A stretch of 64,000 bases of DNA from the IMG/VR virus record IMGVR_UViG_3300048014_000057, positions 80,860 to 144,859 of that record. The stretch is one strand, 5' to 3'. The notes under the pieces were generated by a model. It searched no databases. It was not told where the DNA came from and saw only the letters and a program-made list of their open reading frames with translations. Shown here piece by piece: positions 15,123 to 23,245 of this stretch. Position numbers and translations under genes: made by a program. The DNA is from a virus. Position 1 is the stretch's first letter. The number at the start of each line of letters is the position of its first letter.

Positions 15123-16868
15123 TTGTTTAAAAATAGTTTATATTCAGAATTTATTTATAAATCAAGATATGCGCGTTATTTAGAAAAAGAAGGTAGAAGA
15201 GAAGAATGGTACGAAACTGTTAAAAGATATTTTGATTTTATTCAAGAAGGTTTAAAAGAAAAACATAATTTTGATATTTCTTCTTATAGAAAAGAATTAG
15301 AAAAAGCTGTATTATGCCATGAAATAATGCCTTCTATGCGAGGATTGATGTCTGCTGGTCCTGCTGCCAAAAGTAATGAAATTGCTCTTTATAATTGTGT
15401 CTTCTTACCAATTGATAATGTAAAATCATTTGATGAAGAAATGGCTATTCTAATGAGTGGAACAGGTGTAGGATTTTCAGTTGAATCTCACAATATTAAA
15501 AATCTTCCAGAAATTCCAGAAGATTTTTTTGAATCTGAAACAATAATAATTTTTAATGATTCTCGTTTAGGATGGGCAAAAGGTTATAGAGAATTTATTT
15601 CATTACTTCTTATTGGTCAAATCCCTAAATGGGATGTTTCTAATTTAAGACCTGCTGGTGCAAGATTAAAAACTATGGGCGGAACAAGCTCAGGACCGGA
15701 ACCTCTAGTAGATTTATTAAATTTTACTATTAATATTTTCAAAAAGGCTGCTGGTCGTAAATTAAATTCATTAGAAATACATGATATTGCATGTAAAATT
15801 GGTGATATTGTTGTAAGTGGTGGAGTTAGGCGTTCTGCTTTAATTTCATTATCAGATTTAAATGATATTAAAATGAGAGATGCTAAATCTGGTAATTGGT
15901 GGCAAACAAATCCTTATAGAAGATTATCTAATAATTCTGCTGTTTATGAAGAAAAACCAGATATAAGCACATTTATGACAGAATGGTTAAGTTTATATAA
16001 TTCACATTCTGGTGAAAGAGGAATTATTTCAAGAGAAGCTATTAGAAATGTAATTGAAAATTCTAATTTTTATAGAACAAATCGTATTAATATTCCAGGA
16101 TACGAAATTAGAACAAGAGATAAAAATTATGATTGGGGAGTAAACCCGTGTTGTGAAATAATATTAAGACCATATGAATTTTGTAATTTGACTTCTGTTC
16201 AAATTTATGAAGATGATACGCCTGAAACTCTTAAAAGAAAGATTAGACTTGCTACTATTCTTGGTACATTTCAATCTTGTTTTACTAATTTTAGATATTT
16301 AAATAAAAAATATAAAAAAAATTGTGATGATGAAAGATTATTAGGAGTTTCATTAAATGGTATATTTGATAACAAATATACCAATAAAAAATATTTTCTT
16401 GAAGAATATGAAGAATTTAGTCAATCTAAATTTTATAATTTTCTTGAAAGTCTTAAATCAGAAGCAATTGAAACTAATATAAAATTAGCCAAAGATATTG
16501 GTATTAATTCATCTGTTGCCATTACTTGTGTGAAGCCTGAAGGTTGTGTATCATTAGATACAAAGATTAAAACTAAAAATGGAATATTAAATATGGCTGA
16601 AATATTTTCTGAATTAACATCAGAAAATATATTTGAAATTGGTAATGGTGTCTGGATAGAACCAGAAAATATTATAACTGTATATGATGAAAATAATAAC
16701 GAAAAAAATATTACTAAATTATTTGTAAATGGATTAAGTCCTGTTTATGAAATTGAATTCGAAGATGGTGTTATTGTAAAACTTACAAAAAATCATCAAT
16801 TAAAAACAAAAAATGGATATAAAAAAGCAAAAGATTTATCAGAAAATGATGAAATTATTGCTTGGTAA
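15123..16868 (+). CDS. nrdJ: Class II (B12-dependent) ribonucleotide reductase, N-part fused to split-intein N-half
   Basis: 581 residues, TTG start with AAGGGAG upstream. Residues 1-474 are the N-extein of an adenosylcobalamin-dependent reductase: SMRGLMSAGPA, GTGVGFSVE, SGGVRRSA, catalytic NPCCEI and CNLTSVQ. It stops at the conserved TCVKPEG. From Cys475 (base 16545) a 107-residue intein N-half follows: CVSLDTKI (block A), LSPVYEIEFEDG and TKNH (block B Thr and His), ending NDEIIAW before TAA. The protein is thus made as half an enzyme and must be joined to the product of the next gene by trans-splicing. The extein total (474 + 186) fits the family. Confidence 0.9.
   Translation: MFKNSLYSEFIYKSRYARYLEKEGRREEWYETVKRYFDFIQEGLKEKHNFDISSYRKELEKAVLCHEIMPSMRGLMSAGPAAKSNEIALYNCVFLPIDNVKSFDEEMAILMSGTGVGFSVESHNIKNLPEIPEDFFESETIIIFNDSRLGWAKGYREFISLLLIGQIPKWDVSNLRPAGARLKTMGGTSSGPEPLVDLLNFTINIFKKAAGRKLNSLEIHDIACKIGDIVVSGGVRRSALISLSDLNDIKMRDAKSGNWWQTNPYRRLSNNSAVYEEKPDISTFMTEWLSLYNSHSGERGIISREAIRNVIENSNFYRTNRINIPGYEIRTRDKNYDWGVNPCCEIILRPYEFCNLTSVQIYEDDTPETLKRKIRLATILGTFQSCFTNFRYLNKKYKKNCDDERLLGVSLNGIFDNKYTNKKYFLEEYEEFSQSKFYNFLESLKSEAIETNIKLAKDIGINSSVAITCVKPEGCVSLDTKIKTKNGILNMAEIFSELTSENIFEIGNGVWIEPENIITVYDENNNEKNITKLFVNGLSPVYEIEFEDGVIVKLTKNHQLKTKNGYKKAKDLSENDEIIAW
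16545..16865 (+). other. Split intein, N-half (107 residues)
   Basis: Starts at Cys1 (TGT 16545) and ends at a TAA. Block A CVSLDTKI and block B TxxH (TKNHQL) are present. No endonuclease domain. Flanking N-extein residue is Gly of KPEG. Confidence 0.9.
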
Positions 16869-16892
16869 ATATTAAACACAGGAAAAAAAGAA

Positions 16893-16997
16893 ATGAAAAT
16901 AAAAAAAATTAAAATATTAGAACCAGAACTTACAGTAGATATAGAAGTAGAAGATACACACACTTATCAATTAGAAAATGGAGTTGTTAGTCATAAT
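16893..16997 (+). other. Split intein, C-half (35 residues)
   Basis: From ATG 16893 to Asn at 16995-16997; the +1 extein residue is Thr (ACA 16998). Length split 107/35 is like other natural split inteins. Confidence 0.9.
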
Positions 16998-17558
16998 ACA
17001 ACTGCTGCTTACAACGGTACTTCTTCGGGAATTCATCCTTCTTATTCTCCTTATTATATTAGATATGTAAGAAACGATAAAAAAGACCCTCTTACTAATT
17101 TTATGATTAATAATGGATTTCCTTGGGAAGTAGATGTATATGATCCTAATAATGTTGTATGTTTTAAATTTCCTATTAAATCTGCTTCTACTTCTGTTTC
17201 AAGAAAAGAATTAAGTGCGATTGAACATCTTGAAATTTGGTTAGAATATCAAAAATATTATTGTGAACATAAACCTTCTGTTACTATTTCTGTTAAAGAA
17301 GATGAATGGATGGAAGTTGGTGCATGGGTTTATAAAAATTTTGAATGGATGAGTGGAGTATCATTTTTACCAGCAGAAGAAGGTTCTACAGTTTATAAAC
17401 AAGCACCTTTTACAGAATGTAATGAAGATCAATATAATGAATTATTAAATAAAATGCCAGAAAATATTGATTGGAAAAAATTAGTAGAATTTGAATTAGA
17501 AAACTCGACTACAAATTCTAAAGAATTGGCGTGCGTTTCTGGTGGATGTGAAATATAA
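16893..17558 (+). CDS. nrdJ: Split-intein C-half fused to C-part of the ribonucleotide reductase
   Basis: 221 residues, own ATG with CAGGAAA upstream, only 24 bases after the N-half stop. Residues 1-35 are the intein C-half: LTVDIEVEDTHTYQLENG (block F) and VVSHN (block G, penultimate His and terminal Asn). The C-extein begins TTAAYNGTSSGIHPSYSPYY, which continues the KPEG of the first half in a normal class II reductase. It ends CVSGGCEI with the redox Cys pair that glutaredoxin would reduce. All splicing residues are intact, so trans-splicing to an active enzyme is likely. Confidence 0.9.
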   Translation: MKIKKIKILEPELTVDIEVEDTHTYQLENGVVSHNTTAAYNGTSSGIHPSYSPYYIRYVRNDKKDPLTNFMINNGFPWEVDVYDPNNVVCFKFPIKSASTSVSRKELSAIEHLEIWLEYQKYYCEHKPSVTISVKEDEWMEVGAWVYKNFEWMSGVSFLPAEEGSTVYKQAPFTECNEDQYNELLNKMPENIDWKKLVEFELENSTTNSKELACVSGGCEI

Positions 17559-18263
17559 ATGCGATACATGGGTAGCAAAAATAGACATTCTAAAGAGCTA
17601 TTAAATATTATGCTTGCAGACAGAAAATATGATCAATGGTGGGTTGAACCATTTGTAGGAGGTTTTAATATTATTAATAAAGTAGAAGGAAAAAGATTAG
17701 CAAATGACATTAATCCATATTTAATAGCACTTTTTAGAGCTATTCAGACAGGATGGATTCCACCTGATAATATAAGTGAAAATGAATATAAAGATATTAA
17801 AGAAAATAAAGAAAAATATCCTTTAGAATTAGTAGGTTTTGTTGGATTTGGTTGTTCGTTTGGTGGGAAGTGGTGGGGTGGTTATGCCAGAGGAAATGAT
17901 GTAAATGGTCAACCTAGGAATTATTGTCTTGAGAGTAAGAAAAATATTTTAAAACAAGTCCCTAAGATTAATGGGGTTATCATCACTTACCAAGAATATT
18001 ATGATTTAAAAATTCCTGATAATTCAATAATTTATTGTGATCCTCCTTATTGGGGAACTACAGGATATAAAAATAAATTCGATCATGTGTTTTTTTGGGA
18101 TTGGGTTAGAAATTTATCGACTATAGGACATTCTGTTTTTGTTAGTGAATATAGTGCGCCTGATGATTTTAAATGTATTTGGGAAAAGAAAGTTAATAAT
18201 ACATTAGTAAAAGAAACGGGTTCAAAACAAGGTATTGAACGTCTTTTTTATAAAAAAATATAA
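17559..18263 (+). CDS. D12-class adenine-N6 DNA methyltransferase (Dam-like)
   Basis: 234 residues. It begins MRYMGSKNRHSKELL (variant of the FxG SAM motif region), has VEPFVGGFN (motif I), ANDINPYLIALF (acidic loop), FVGFGCSFGGKW, and the catalytic IIYCDPPYWGTTGY (DPPY). It would methylate adenine in phage DNA, protecting it or marking it; no cognate nuclease gene is adjacent. It starts directly after the reductase stop, so it is in the same operon. Confidence 0.85.
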   Translation: MRYMGSKNRHSKELLNIMLADRKYDQWWVEPFVGGFNIINKVEGKRLANDINPYLIALFRAIQTGWIPPDNISENEYKDIKENKEKYPLELVGFVGFGCSFGGKWWGGYARGNDVNGQPRNYCLESKKNILKQVPKINGVIITYQEYYDLKIPDNSIIYCDPPYWGTTGYKNKFDHVFFWDWVRNLSTIGHSVFVSEYSAPDDFKCIWEKKVNNTLVKETGSKQGIERLFYKKI

Positions 18264-18283
18264 ATTAAGGAGTATTATTTCAC

Positions 18284-18478
18284 ATGAAAAAATATAAACA
18301 TAAAAAAAGAAATTCCGTTTATTCTATTTTAACTATAGGAACATTTCAATGTTCTGATAAAAATTTAGATAATACAGAAGTAGTGATTTATAGAGATATT
18401 AAAGATTTAAAAATATGGGTAAGACCAAAAGATGAATTTTTTGATGGTAGATTTGAAGAAATAAAGGACAATGAATGA
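18284..18478 (+). CDS. Small hypothetical protein
   Basis: 64 residues. Begins MKKYKHKKRNSVYSILTIGTFQCSD, then VVIYRDIKDLKIWVRPKDEFFDGRFE. The 'Y.S.LT...FQ.S......VVIYR....KIWVRP..EF.DGRFE' pattern occurs in short phage and bacterial proteins resembling DUF1653-type domains, as I recall. Function unknown. The stop overlaps the next ATG. Confidence 0.5.
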   Translation: MKKYKHKKRNSVYSILTIGTFQCSDKNLDNTEVVIYRDIKDLKIWVRPKDEFFDGRFEEIKDNE

Positions 18479-18894
18479 AATTTTTAACTTTAATATTATT
18501 TTTAGGACTTACTGTTAATGCTTCGGCTAATGGTAGATATCCTATAACAGAAGGACATTTTGAAAATTTAGGAAAAGTAGTGATCGATATAAAAAATTCT
18601 ATCGATCATGATTTTGTTATGTTATCATCTTGGTATGGATATGAATCTGGTAAATTTATGGCTAATGGAAAAAAATGGAATCCAGAAGCCTTGACTGTAG
18701 CTCATAGAACAATTCCTTTTGGTACTAAAATAAAAATTACAAATATTAAAAATGGTAAAAGTGTCATTGCAATTGTTACTGATCGTGGTCCTGCAAAATG
18801 GACTGATAGACAGTTAGACGTTTCTATGAAAATAGCAAAGATTCTAGGATTTAAAAATGCAGGAATAACCAAAGTTCGAGTAAAAATACTATAA
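18475..18894 (+). CDS. RlpA-like double-psi beta-barrel protein, secreted
   Basis: 139 residues. A signal peptide covers about 1-19 (MKFLTLILFLGLTVNASA). The mature part has SSWYGYESG, TVAHRTIPFGTKIKITN, VTDRGPA, LDVSMKIAKILGF and a final GITKVRVKIL, the RlpA core including the conserved Asp of the barrel. RlpA-type proteins cut or bind denuded peptidoglycan, so this is probably a periplasmic wall-acting protein. Placed between a methylase and the helicase, apart from the lysis genes. Confidence 0.8.
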   Translation: MKFLTLILFLGLTVNASANGRYPITEGHFENLGKVVIDIKNSIDHDFVMLSSWYGYESGKFMANGKKWNPEALTVAHRTIPFGTKIKITNIKNGKSVIAIVTDRGPAKWTDRQLDVSMKIAKILGFKNAGITKVRVKIL

Positions 18895-19061
18895 ATAATA
18901 ATGCATCTAAAAATTTTATAAGAAATGAAAATTATGATTGGATTGGAGTCATAAATTATGATACTATTCAAGGTCTAAAGGCAAAGGGAATAATAACAAA
19001 AAAACCTTCTGCATTTCCAGGAATTAAAAATGAGGGATGTCATATTCCCCTTAGAAGATAA
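18891..19061 (+). CDS. Possible 56-residue protein starting at AUA
   Basis: An open frame with coding-like composition fills the gap between the RlpA-like gene and the helicase (NNNASKNFIRNENYDWIG..., ending NEGCHIPLRR) but has no ATG/GTG/TTG. ATA at 18891 overlaps the RlpA stop as ATAA, mirroring the usual ATGA overlap. No good ribosome binding site. Could be an AUA-start gene or a decayed one. Confidence 0.3.
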   Translation: MNNNASKNFIRNENYDWIGVINYDTIQGLKAKGIITKKPSAFPGIKNEGCHIPLRR

Positions 19062-19071
19062 GGATTAATAA

Positions 19072-20448
19072 TTGTTTGAAAAGGTTATATTATCAAATCT
19101 CGCATATAACGATCAATATGCGAGAAAAGTTCTTCCTTATTTAAAAGGTGAATATTTTGAGGAAAAACATGATAAAATATTATTTGAAGTAATATCTGAT
19201 TATATAGTAAAATATAATGGACTTCCTTCTCAAGAAGTATTGTTCATAGATTTACAAAATAAAGATAAAATTAATGATAAAGAGTTTGAAAAATGTAAGG
19301 AAGTTCTATTTGAATTAGAAGTAGATAAAAATTCCAAGATAGAATGGCTTTTTGATGAGACTGAAAAATATATTAAAAATAGAGCCATCTATCTTTCTCT
19401 CCTTAAATCAATTGAAATCTGTAATGATAAAGAAAATAAATTAGACAGAGCATCTATACCACAAATTCTTACCGACGCAATCGCTATTTCATTTGATTCT
19501 CATATTGGTCATGATTTTATTGAGGATGCTGATAGTCGATTTGAATATTATCATAAATTTGAAGATAAAATTCCATTTGATATTGATATTCTTAATATTA
19601 TTACAGGTGGCGGAGCATCTAATAAAACTCTTACCATTCTTTTAGCAGCACCGGGTACAGGAAAAACTGCTACTATGTGTCATTTTGCTGCCGATAATTT
19701 ACGTCAAGGAAAAAATGTTTTATATATAACTCTTGAAATGTCAGAAGAAATGATATGTCAGAGAATAGATGAAAACCTTATGGATTTAGATGTTGATACT
19801 CTTCTTATGCTTCCCAAAGAAACTTTTCTAAGAAGAATAGAAAATTTAAAGAAAAAAACTCCTGGTAAATTAATTGTCAAGGAATATCCTACAAGACAAG
19901 CAGGATCGGCAAATTTTAGAGCTTTAATAAAAGAATTAAAAATAAAAAAGAATTTTCTTCCTGACATAATTTATATTGATTATTTGAATATTTGTCTTGC
20001 GTCTACCTTAAAATTATCCAAGGCTTCTCTTTATGAATATGTAAAAGTAGTAGGAGAAGAGATTAGAGGTTTAGCCATAGAATTTAATCTTCCTATTATT
20101 TCTGCTTCTCAAATGAATAGAAGTTCAATTACTCTTTCATCACCTGGAATGGATTCGGTAGCAGATAGTTTTGGTACTTCCATGACTGCCGATTATATAT
20201 GGGCTTTGATAACTTCGGAAGAATTGGAAAGAGATTCACAGTTACAATTTACACAAGTTAAAAATCGTTATCATGATATTAACAAATATAAAAACTTTCT
20301 TGTGGGAGTCAATCGTGCTAAGATGCAATTATATAACGTGGGTAGATCGGAACAAAGTACATTATGTAAAAAAGAAGAAAATAGAATAAAAGAAGAACCT
20401 TTTATAACAAAAGAAATGAATGAGTTAGAAGATGATATTTTTAATTAA
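19072..20448 (+). CDS. 41: Replicative DNA helicase (T4 gp41 / DnaB family)
   Basis: 458 residues, TTG start with TAAGGA upstream. Walker A is AAPGTGKTA near residue 194; LYITLEMSEE, DIIYIDYLNI (Walker B), ISASQMNRSS and VKNRYHD (arginine-finger area) follow. The N-terminal 150 residues match the DnaB-like helical domain. It is a hexameric 5'-3' helicase for the replication fork and partner of the primase at 12878. No intein interrupts the Walker A site. Confidence 0.9.
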   Translation: MFEKVILSNLAYNDQYARKVLPYLKGEYFEEKHDKILFEVISDYIVKYNGLPSQEVLFIDLQNKDKINDKEFEKCKEVLFELEVDKNSKIEWLFDETEKYIKNRAIYLSLLKSIEICNDKENKLDRASIPQILTDAIAISFDSHIGHDFIEDADSRFEYYHKFEDKIPFDIDILNIITGGGASNKTLTILLAAPGTGKTATMCHFAADNLRQGKNVLYITLEMSEEMICQRIDENLMDLDVDTLLMLPKETFLRRIENLKKKTPGKLIVKEYPTRQAGSANFRALIKELKIKKNFLPDIIYIDYLNICLASTLKLSKASLYEYVKVVGEEIRGLAIEFNLPIISASQMNRSSITLSSPGMDSVADSFGTSMTADYIWALITSEELERDSQLQFTQVKNRYHDINKYKNFLVGVNRAKMQLYNVGRSEQSTLCKKEENRIKEEPFITKEMNELEDDIFN

Positions 20449-20461
20449 TGAAAGGTATAAA

Positions 20462-20776
20462 ATGTTTAAGATAAAAGACGAAGAAATTGTTAATGATTTA
20501 TTAAAAATATTAGAATTAATTTCTGATATAAATTTTTGGACTCAAGACTCAATTGCGAAAGATGAAAATGATAATAGACTTTATGATCCATATGATAAAA
20601 ATGCCAAAAAATATTGTTTATTAGGAGCATGTTATTTTCTTGAAATAAAAGAAAAAACTAAACAATATATACAAGAAAAATCAAATGATCTTGGATATTA
20701 TGATATGACATCCTTAAATGATCAAAATAATCATAAATTTGTTATTACCTTTATAATTAATTTATTAAAAAAATAA
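20462..20776 (+). CDS. Hypothetical protein with YCLLGA motif
   Basis: 104 residues from ATG 20462 (AAAGG upstream). It starts MFKIKDEEIVNDLLKILELIS, then has NFWTQDSIAKDEND and AKKYCLLGACYFLEI, and a helical end. The W.....A.D..G.......A...C..GA pattern resembles DUF6197-like short proteins and, loosely, the CCLG protein at 6161. Function unknown. Confidence 0.5.
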   Translation: MFKIKDEEIVNDLLKILELISDINFWTQDSIAKDENDNRLYDPYDKNAKKYCLLGACYFLEIKEKTKQYIQEKSNDLGYYDMTSLNDQNNHKFVITFIINLLKK

Positions 20777-20825
20777 AATTTTAATGTTTATAAATTAAAA
20801 AAGTTTTCGAAGAAAGGTTAAAAAG

Positions 20826-21344
20826 ATGAGTAAAATATTTATAATTTCTGATACACATTTCGGGCATTCTGCTATAATTAAATTATGTAATCGTCCATTT
20901 AAAGATAAAGATGAAATGGATAATACTATGATTAATAACTGGAATTCAGTAGTGGGTTTTGATGATATTGTAATTCATCTTGGTGATTTTATGTATTATA
21001 AACAAGATACAGGAATATTTGAGAAATTAAAAGGTCATAAAATATTAATTAAAGGGAATCATGATCATTCTGTAACAAAAAATATGAATTGGCAATCTGT
21101 TCATGATTATTTAGAAATAAATCAGTTTATAAATGGTTCTATAAAAAACTTTATTTTATTTCATTATCCAATTTTTGAATGGAATAAAAAATTTCATGGT
21201 TCTATTCATTTATATGGTCATATTCATAATAATGTAATGAACGAAAAAAATGCATATAATGTATGTGTGGAACATACAAACTATACACCACAAAGTTTAG
21301 ATATTTTCAATAAAATTGAAATAAAAGAAAAGGAAAAAGAATAA
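20826..21344 (+). CDS. Metallophosphoesterase
   Basis: 172 residues with ISDTHFGHSAII, VIHLGDF, KGNHDHS, FHYPIFEW and YGHIHNN: the complete metal-site series of the calcineurin-like superfamily, closest in layout to small YfcE-like or 'DHH-free' phage phosphoesterases. Substrate unknown. It has a GAAAGG ribosome binding site, ends with a Lys/Glu-rich tail, and its stop overlaps the MazG-like start. Confidence 0.85.
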   Translation: MSKIFIISDTHFGHSAIIKLCNRPFKDKDEMDNTMINNWNSVVGFDDIVIHLGDFMYYKQDTGIFEKLKGHKILIKGNHDHSVTKNMNWQSVHDYLEINQFINGSIKNFILFHYPIFEWNKKFHGSIHLYGHIHNNVMNEKNAYNVCVEHTNYTPQSLDIFNKIEIKEKEKE

Positions 21345-21790
21345 TGAATCTTCAAGAAAATACACCAAGAGATACTTTAGATGCTGTTGATGAATTTAAT
21401 CTTAATTCTATAAAAGATGCTATAAATACATTTAATATTAAACAAGGTTGGAGAAATAAATCCAATGAAATTAAAGAAGTATTATTAAATAATGCTCCAC
21501 ATTTAATTTCCGCCTTTGAAAATTATTTGATTGGTACTATGATTGCTTTAATCATGTCAGAATTAGGCGAAGCACTAGAAGCTGCAAGAAAAAATTTAAA
21601 TGATGATCATCTTCCTCATAGAAAAGGATTAGAAGTTGAATTGGCAGATGCGGTTATTAGAATTTTTGATATGGCGGGATATTTAGGTTTAGATATTGGT
21701 GCTGCTATTGTTGAAAAAGATCAATATAATCGTCATCGTCAAGATCATAAAATTACCAATAGAGAAAAAGATGGTGGAAAAAAGTTTTAG
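21344..21790 (+). CDS. MazG-like nucleotide pyrophosphohydrolase
   Basis: 148 residues, all-helical. The central segment IALIMSELGEALEAARKN supplies an SELGEALE helix, and VELADAVIRIFDMAGYLGLDI supplies the E..D pair that with the first helix binds Mg2+ in MazG/dUTPase-like all-alpha NTP pyrophosphatases. It ends with EKDQYNRHRQDHK. It would hydrolyse an NTP or dNTP to the monophosphate, or act on signalling nucleotides as proposed for phage MazG. Same operon as the phosphoesterase. Confidence 0.75.
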   Translation: MNLQENTPRDTLDAVDEFNLNSIKDAINTFNIKQGWRNKSNEIKEVLLNNAPHLISAFENYLIGTMIALIMSELGEALEAARKNLNDDHLPHRKGLEVELADAVIRIFDMAGYLGLDIGAAIVEKDQYNRHRQDHKITNREKDGGKKF

Positions 21791-21799
21791 GAGTATAAT

Positions 21800-22522
21800 A
21801 TGTCAGAAGGTATTTCATTTATAATTCCAGCATATAATGAAGAAAAATTAATTTCTGATTGTATAATATCTATATATGCAGAAATTTTAAGATTTGATAT
21901 TAATTTTAATTTTGTTGAAATTATAGTAGTTGATAATAATTCAACAGACAGAACAAAAGAAATTGCTGAAAATTGTGGTGCAAAGGTTATTTCCTGTATA
22001 AATAAAGGAGTAACTTTTGCCAGACAAGCTGGGTTTAAAAATGCTAAGTATGAATATCAAGCCTATATTGATGCTGATAATAAAATACCTTTAGGATGGT
22101 TAAAAAATTTAAAATATATTCGTAATTCAAATACAGTTGCTATTTCTGGTCCTATTGTTTTTGAAGATTATAATAATTTATTTAAATTTTGTGGAAAAAT
22201 ATTTTATTTAATTAATATTATAATGCATAAATTAATAGGTCCAAGCATTCAAGGTGGTAATTTTATTGTTCGTAAATCTGCTCTTGAAAAAATTGGTGGA
22301 CATTCAACAAATATCTCCTTTTATGGAGAAGATACAGATTTGGCAGCAAGATTATCAAAAGTAGGAAAAGTAAAACTTATTCCTTCTATGTGGATTTATT
22401 CTTCTTCACGGAGATTTAAAAATGAAGGAATTATAAAAACTATGTATAAATATATTCTTAATTATTTTTCTGTATCTTTATTAAATAAACCCTTGACAAA
22501 AGAATATAAAGACTACCGATGA
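21800..22522 (+). CDS. Family 2 glycosyltransferase
   Basis: 240 residues: ISFIIPAYNEEKLI, EIIVVDNNSTDRT, AYIDADNK (DxD metal site), a GGNFIVRKSALEKIGG motif and FYGEDTDLAARL (catalytic ED.D). This is a GT2 fold, transferring a sugar from an NDP-sugar. The C-terminal part is amphipathic and may touch the membrane. Its stop overlaps the LpxH-like gene by four bases, so the two are co-translated and may act on the same lipid or surface glycan (inference). Confidence 0.85.
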   Translation: MSEGISFIIPAYNEEKLISDCIISIYAEILRFDINFNFVEIIVVDNNSTDRTKEIAENCGAKVISCINKGVTFARQAGFKNAKYEYQAYIDADNKIPLGWLKNLKYIRNSNTVAISGPIVFEDYNNLFKFCGKIFYLINIIMHKLIGPSIQGGNFIVRKSALEKIGGHSTNISFYGEDTDLAARLSKVGKVKLIPSMWIYSSSRRFKNEGIIKTMYKYILNYFSVSLLNKPLTKEYKDYR

Positions 22523-23238
22523 AAAATAATTATCATACAATTTTTATTTCTGATGTACATCTAGGAATGAGATTTATTGATTCTTCTAAACTATTGAAAT
22601 TTTTGAGAAATTCAAATTCCTCTAGGATTTTTATTGTAGGAGATTTTATTGATGGATGGGCTCTTTCTTCATCTTGGAATTGGCCTGATATAAATTCTAA
22701 AATAATAAAAGAAATATATAATAAATCTTCCCATGGAACCGAAATAATAATTGTTGCAGGTAATCATGACGAATTTTTAAGAAATTATGTTGGAATTTCT
22801 TTTGGTAACATAAAAATTGTAGATAAATACATATATAAAGCAATGAATGAAAAAAGTTATTTAATTATTCATGGTGACTTATTTGATTCGGTTATTCGAT
22901 ATGCAAAATGGTTAGTATTTCTTTCAGATCATCTTTATAATTTAGTTTTTATGATTAATTATGTATTGACTAAAATTCCAAAAAATCATTGGTCTCTTTC
23001 TCAGTGGTGTAAAAATTCTGTAAAATCAGTTCTTAATTTTATTACACATTTTGAAAATATACTATGTAAAGAAGCTGAATTAAATAAATGTGACGGTGTA
23101 ATTTGTGGTCATATTCATAAAGCTGATATTAAAAAAATAAATGAAATAGAATATATGAATTGTGGAGATTGGGTAGAATCTCATAATTGTTTAGTAGAAG
23201 ATTTTGAAGGTAATTTTAAAATAATTAATTTTAAATGA
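22519..23238 (+). CDS. LpxH-like UDP-2,3-diacylglucosamine hydrolase family phosphoesterase
   Basis: 239 residues: FISDVHLGMR, VGDFIDGWAL, VAGNHDEFL, IIHGDLFDSV, and GVICGHIHKA with a final YMNCGDWVESHN. The long helical insert between the NHD and GHIH motifs and the CGDWVES ending are typical of COG2908/LpxH-like enzymes that cleave UDP-diacylglucosamine in lipid A synthesis. A phage copy next to a glycosyltransferase suggests remodelling of host surface lipid or glycan. Confidence 0.8.
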   Translation: MKNNYHTIFISDVHLGMRFIDSSKLLKFLRNSNSSRIFIVGDFIDGWALSSSWNWPDINSKIIKEIYNKSSHGTEIIIVAGNHDEFLRNYVGISFGNIKIVDKYIYKAMNEKSYLIIHGDLFDSVIRYAKWLVFLSDHLYNLVFMINYVLTKIPKNHWSLSQWCKNSVKSVLNFITHFENILCKEAELNKCDGVICGHIHKADIKKINEIEYMNCGDWVESHNCLVEDFEGNFKIINFK

Positions 23239-23245
23239 GATAGTT

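Noticed and set aside
15123-17558. Treating the reductase as a frameshifted pseudogene
   Set aside because: Both halves carry complete intein ends with all splicing residues and the second has its own ribosome binding site.
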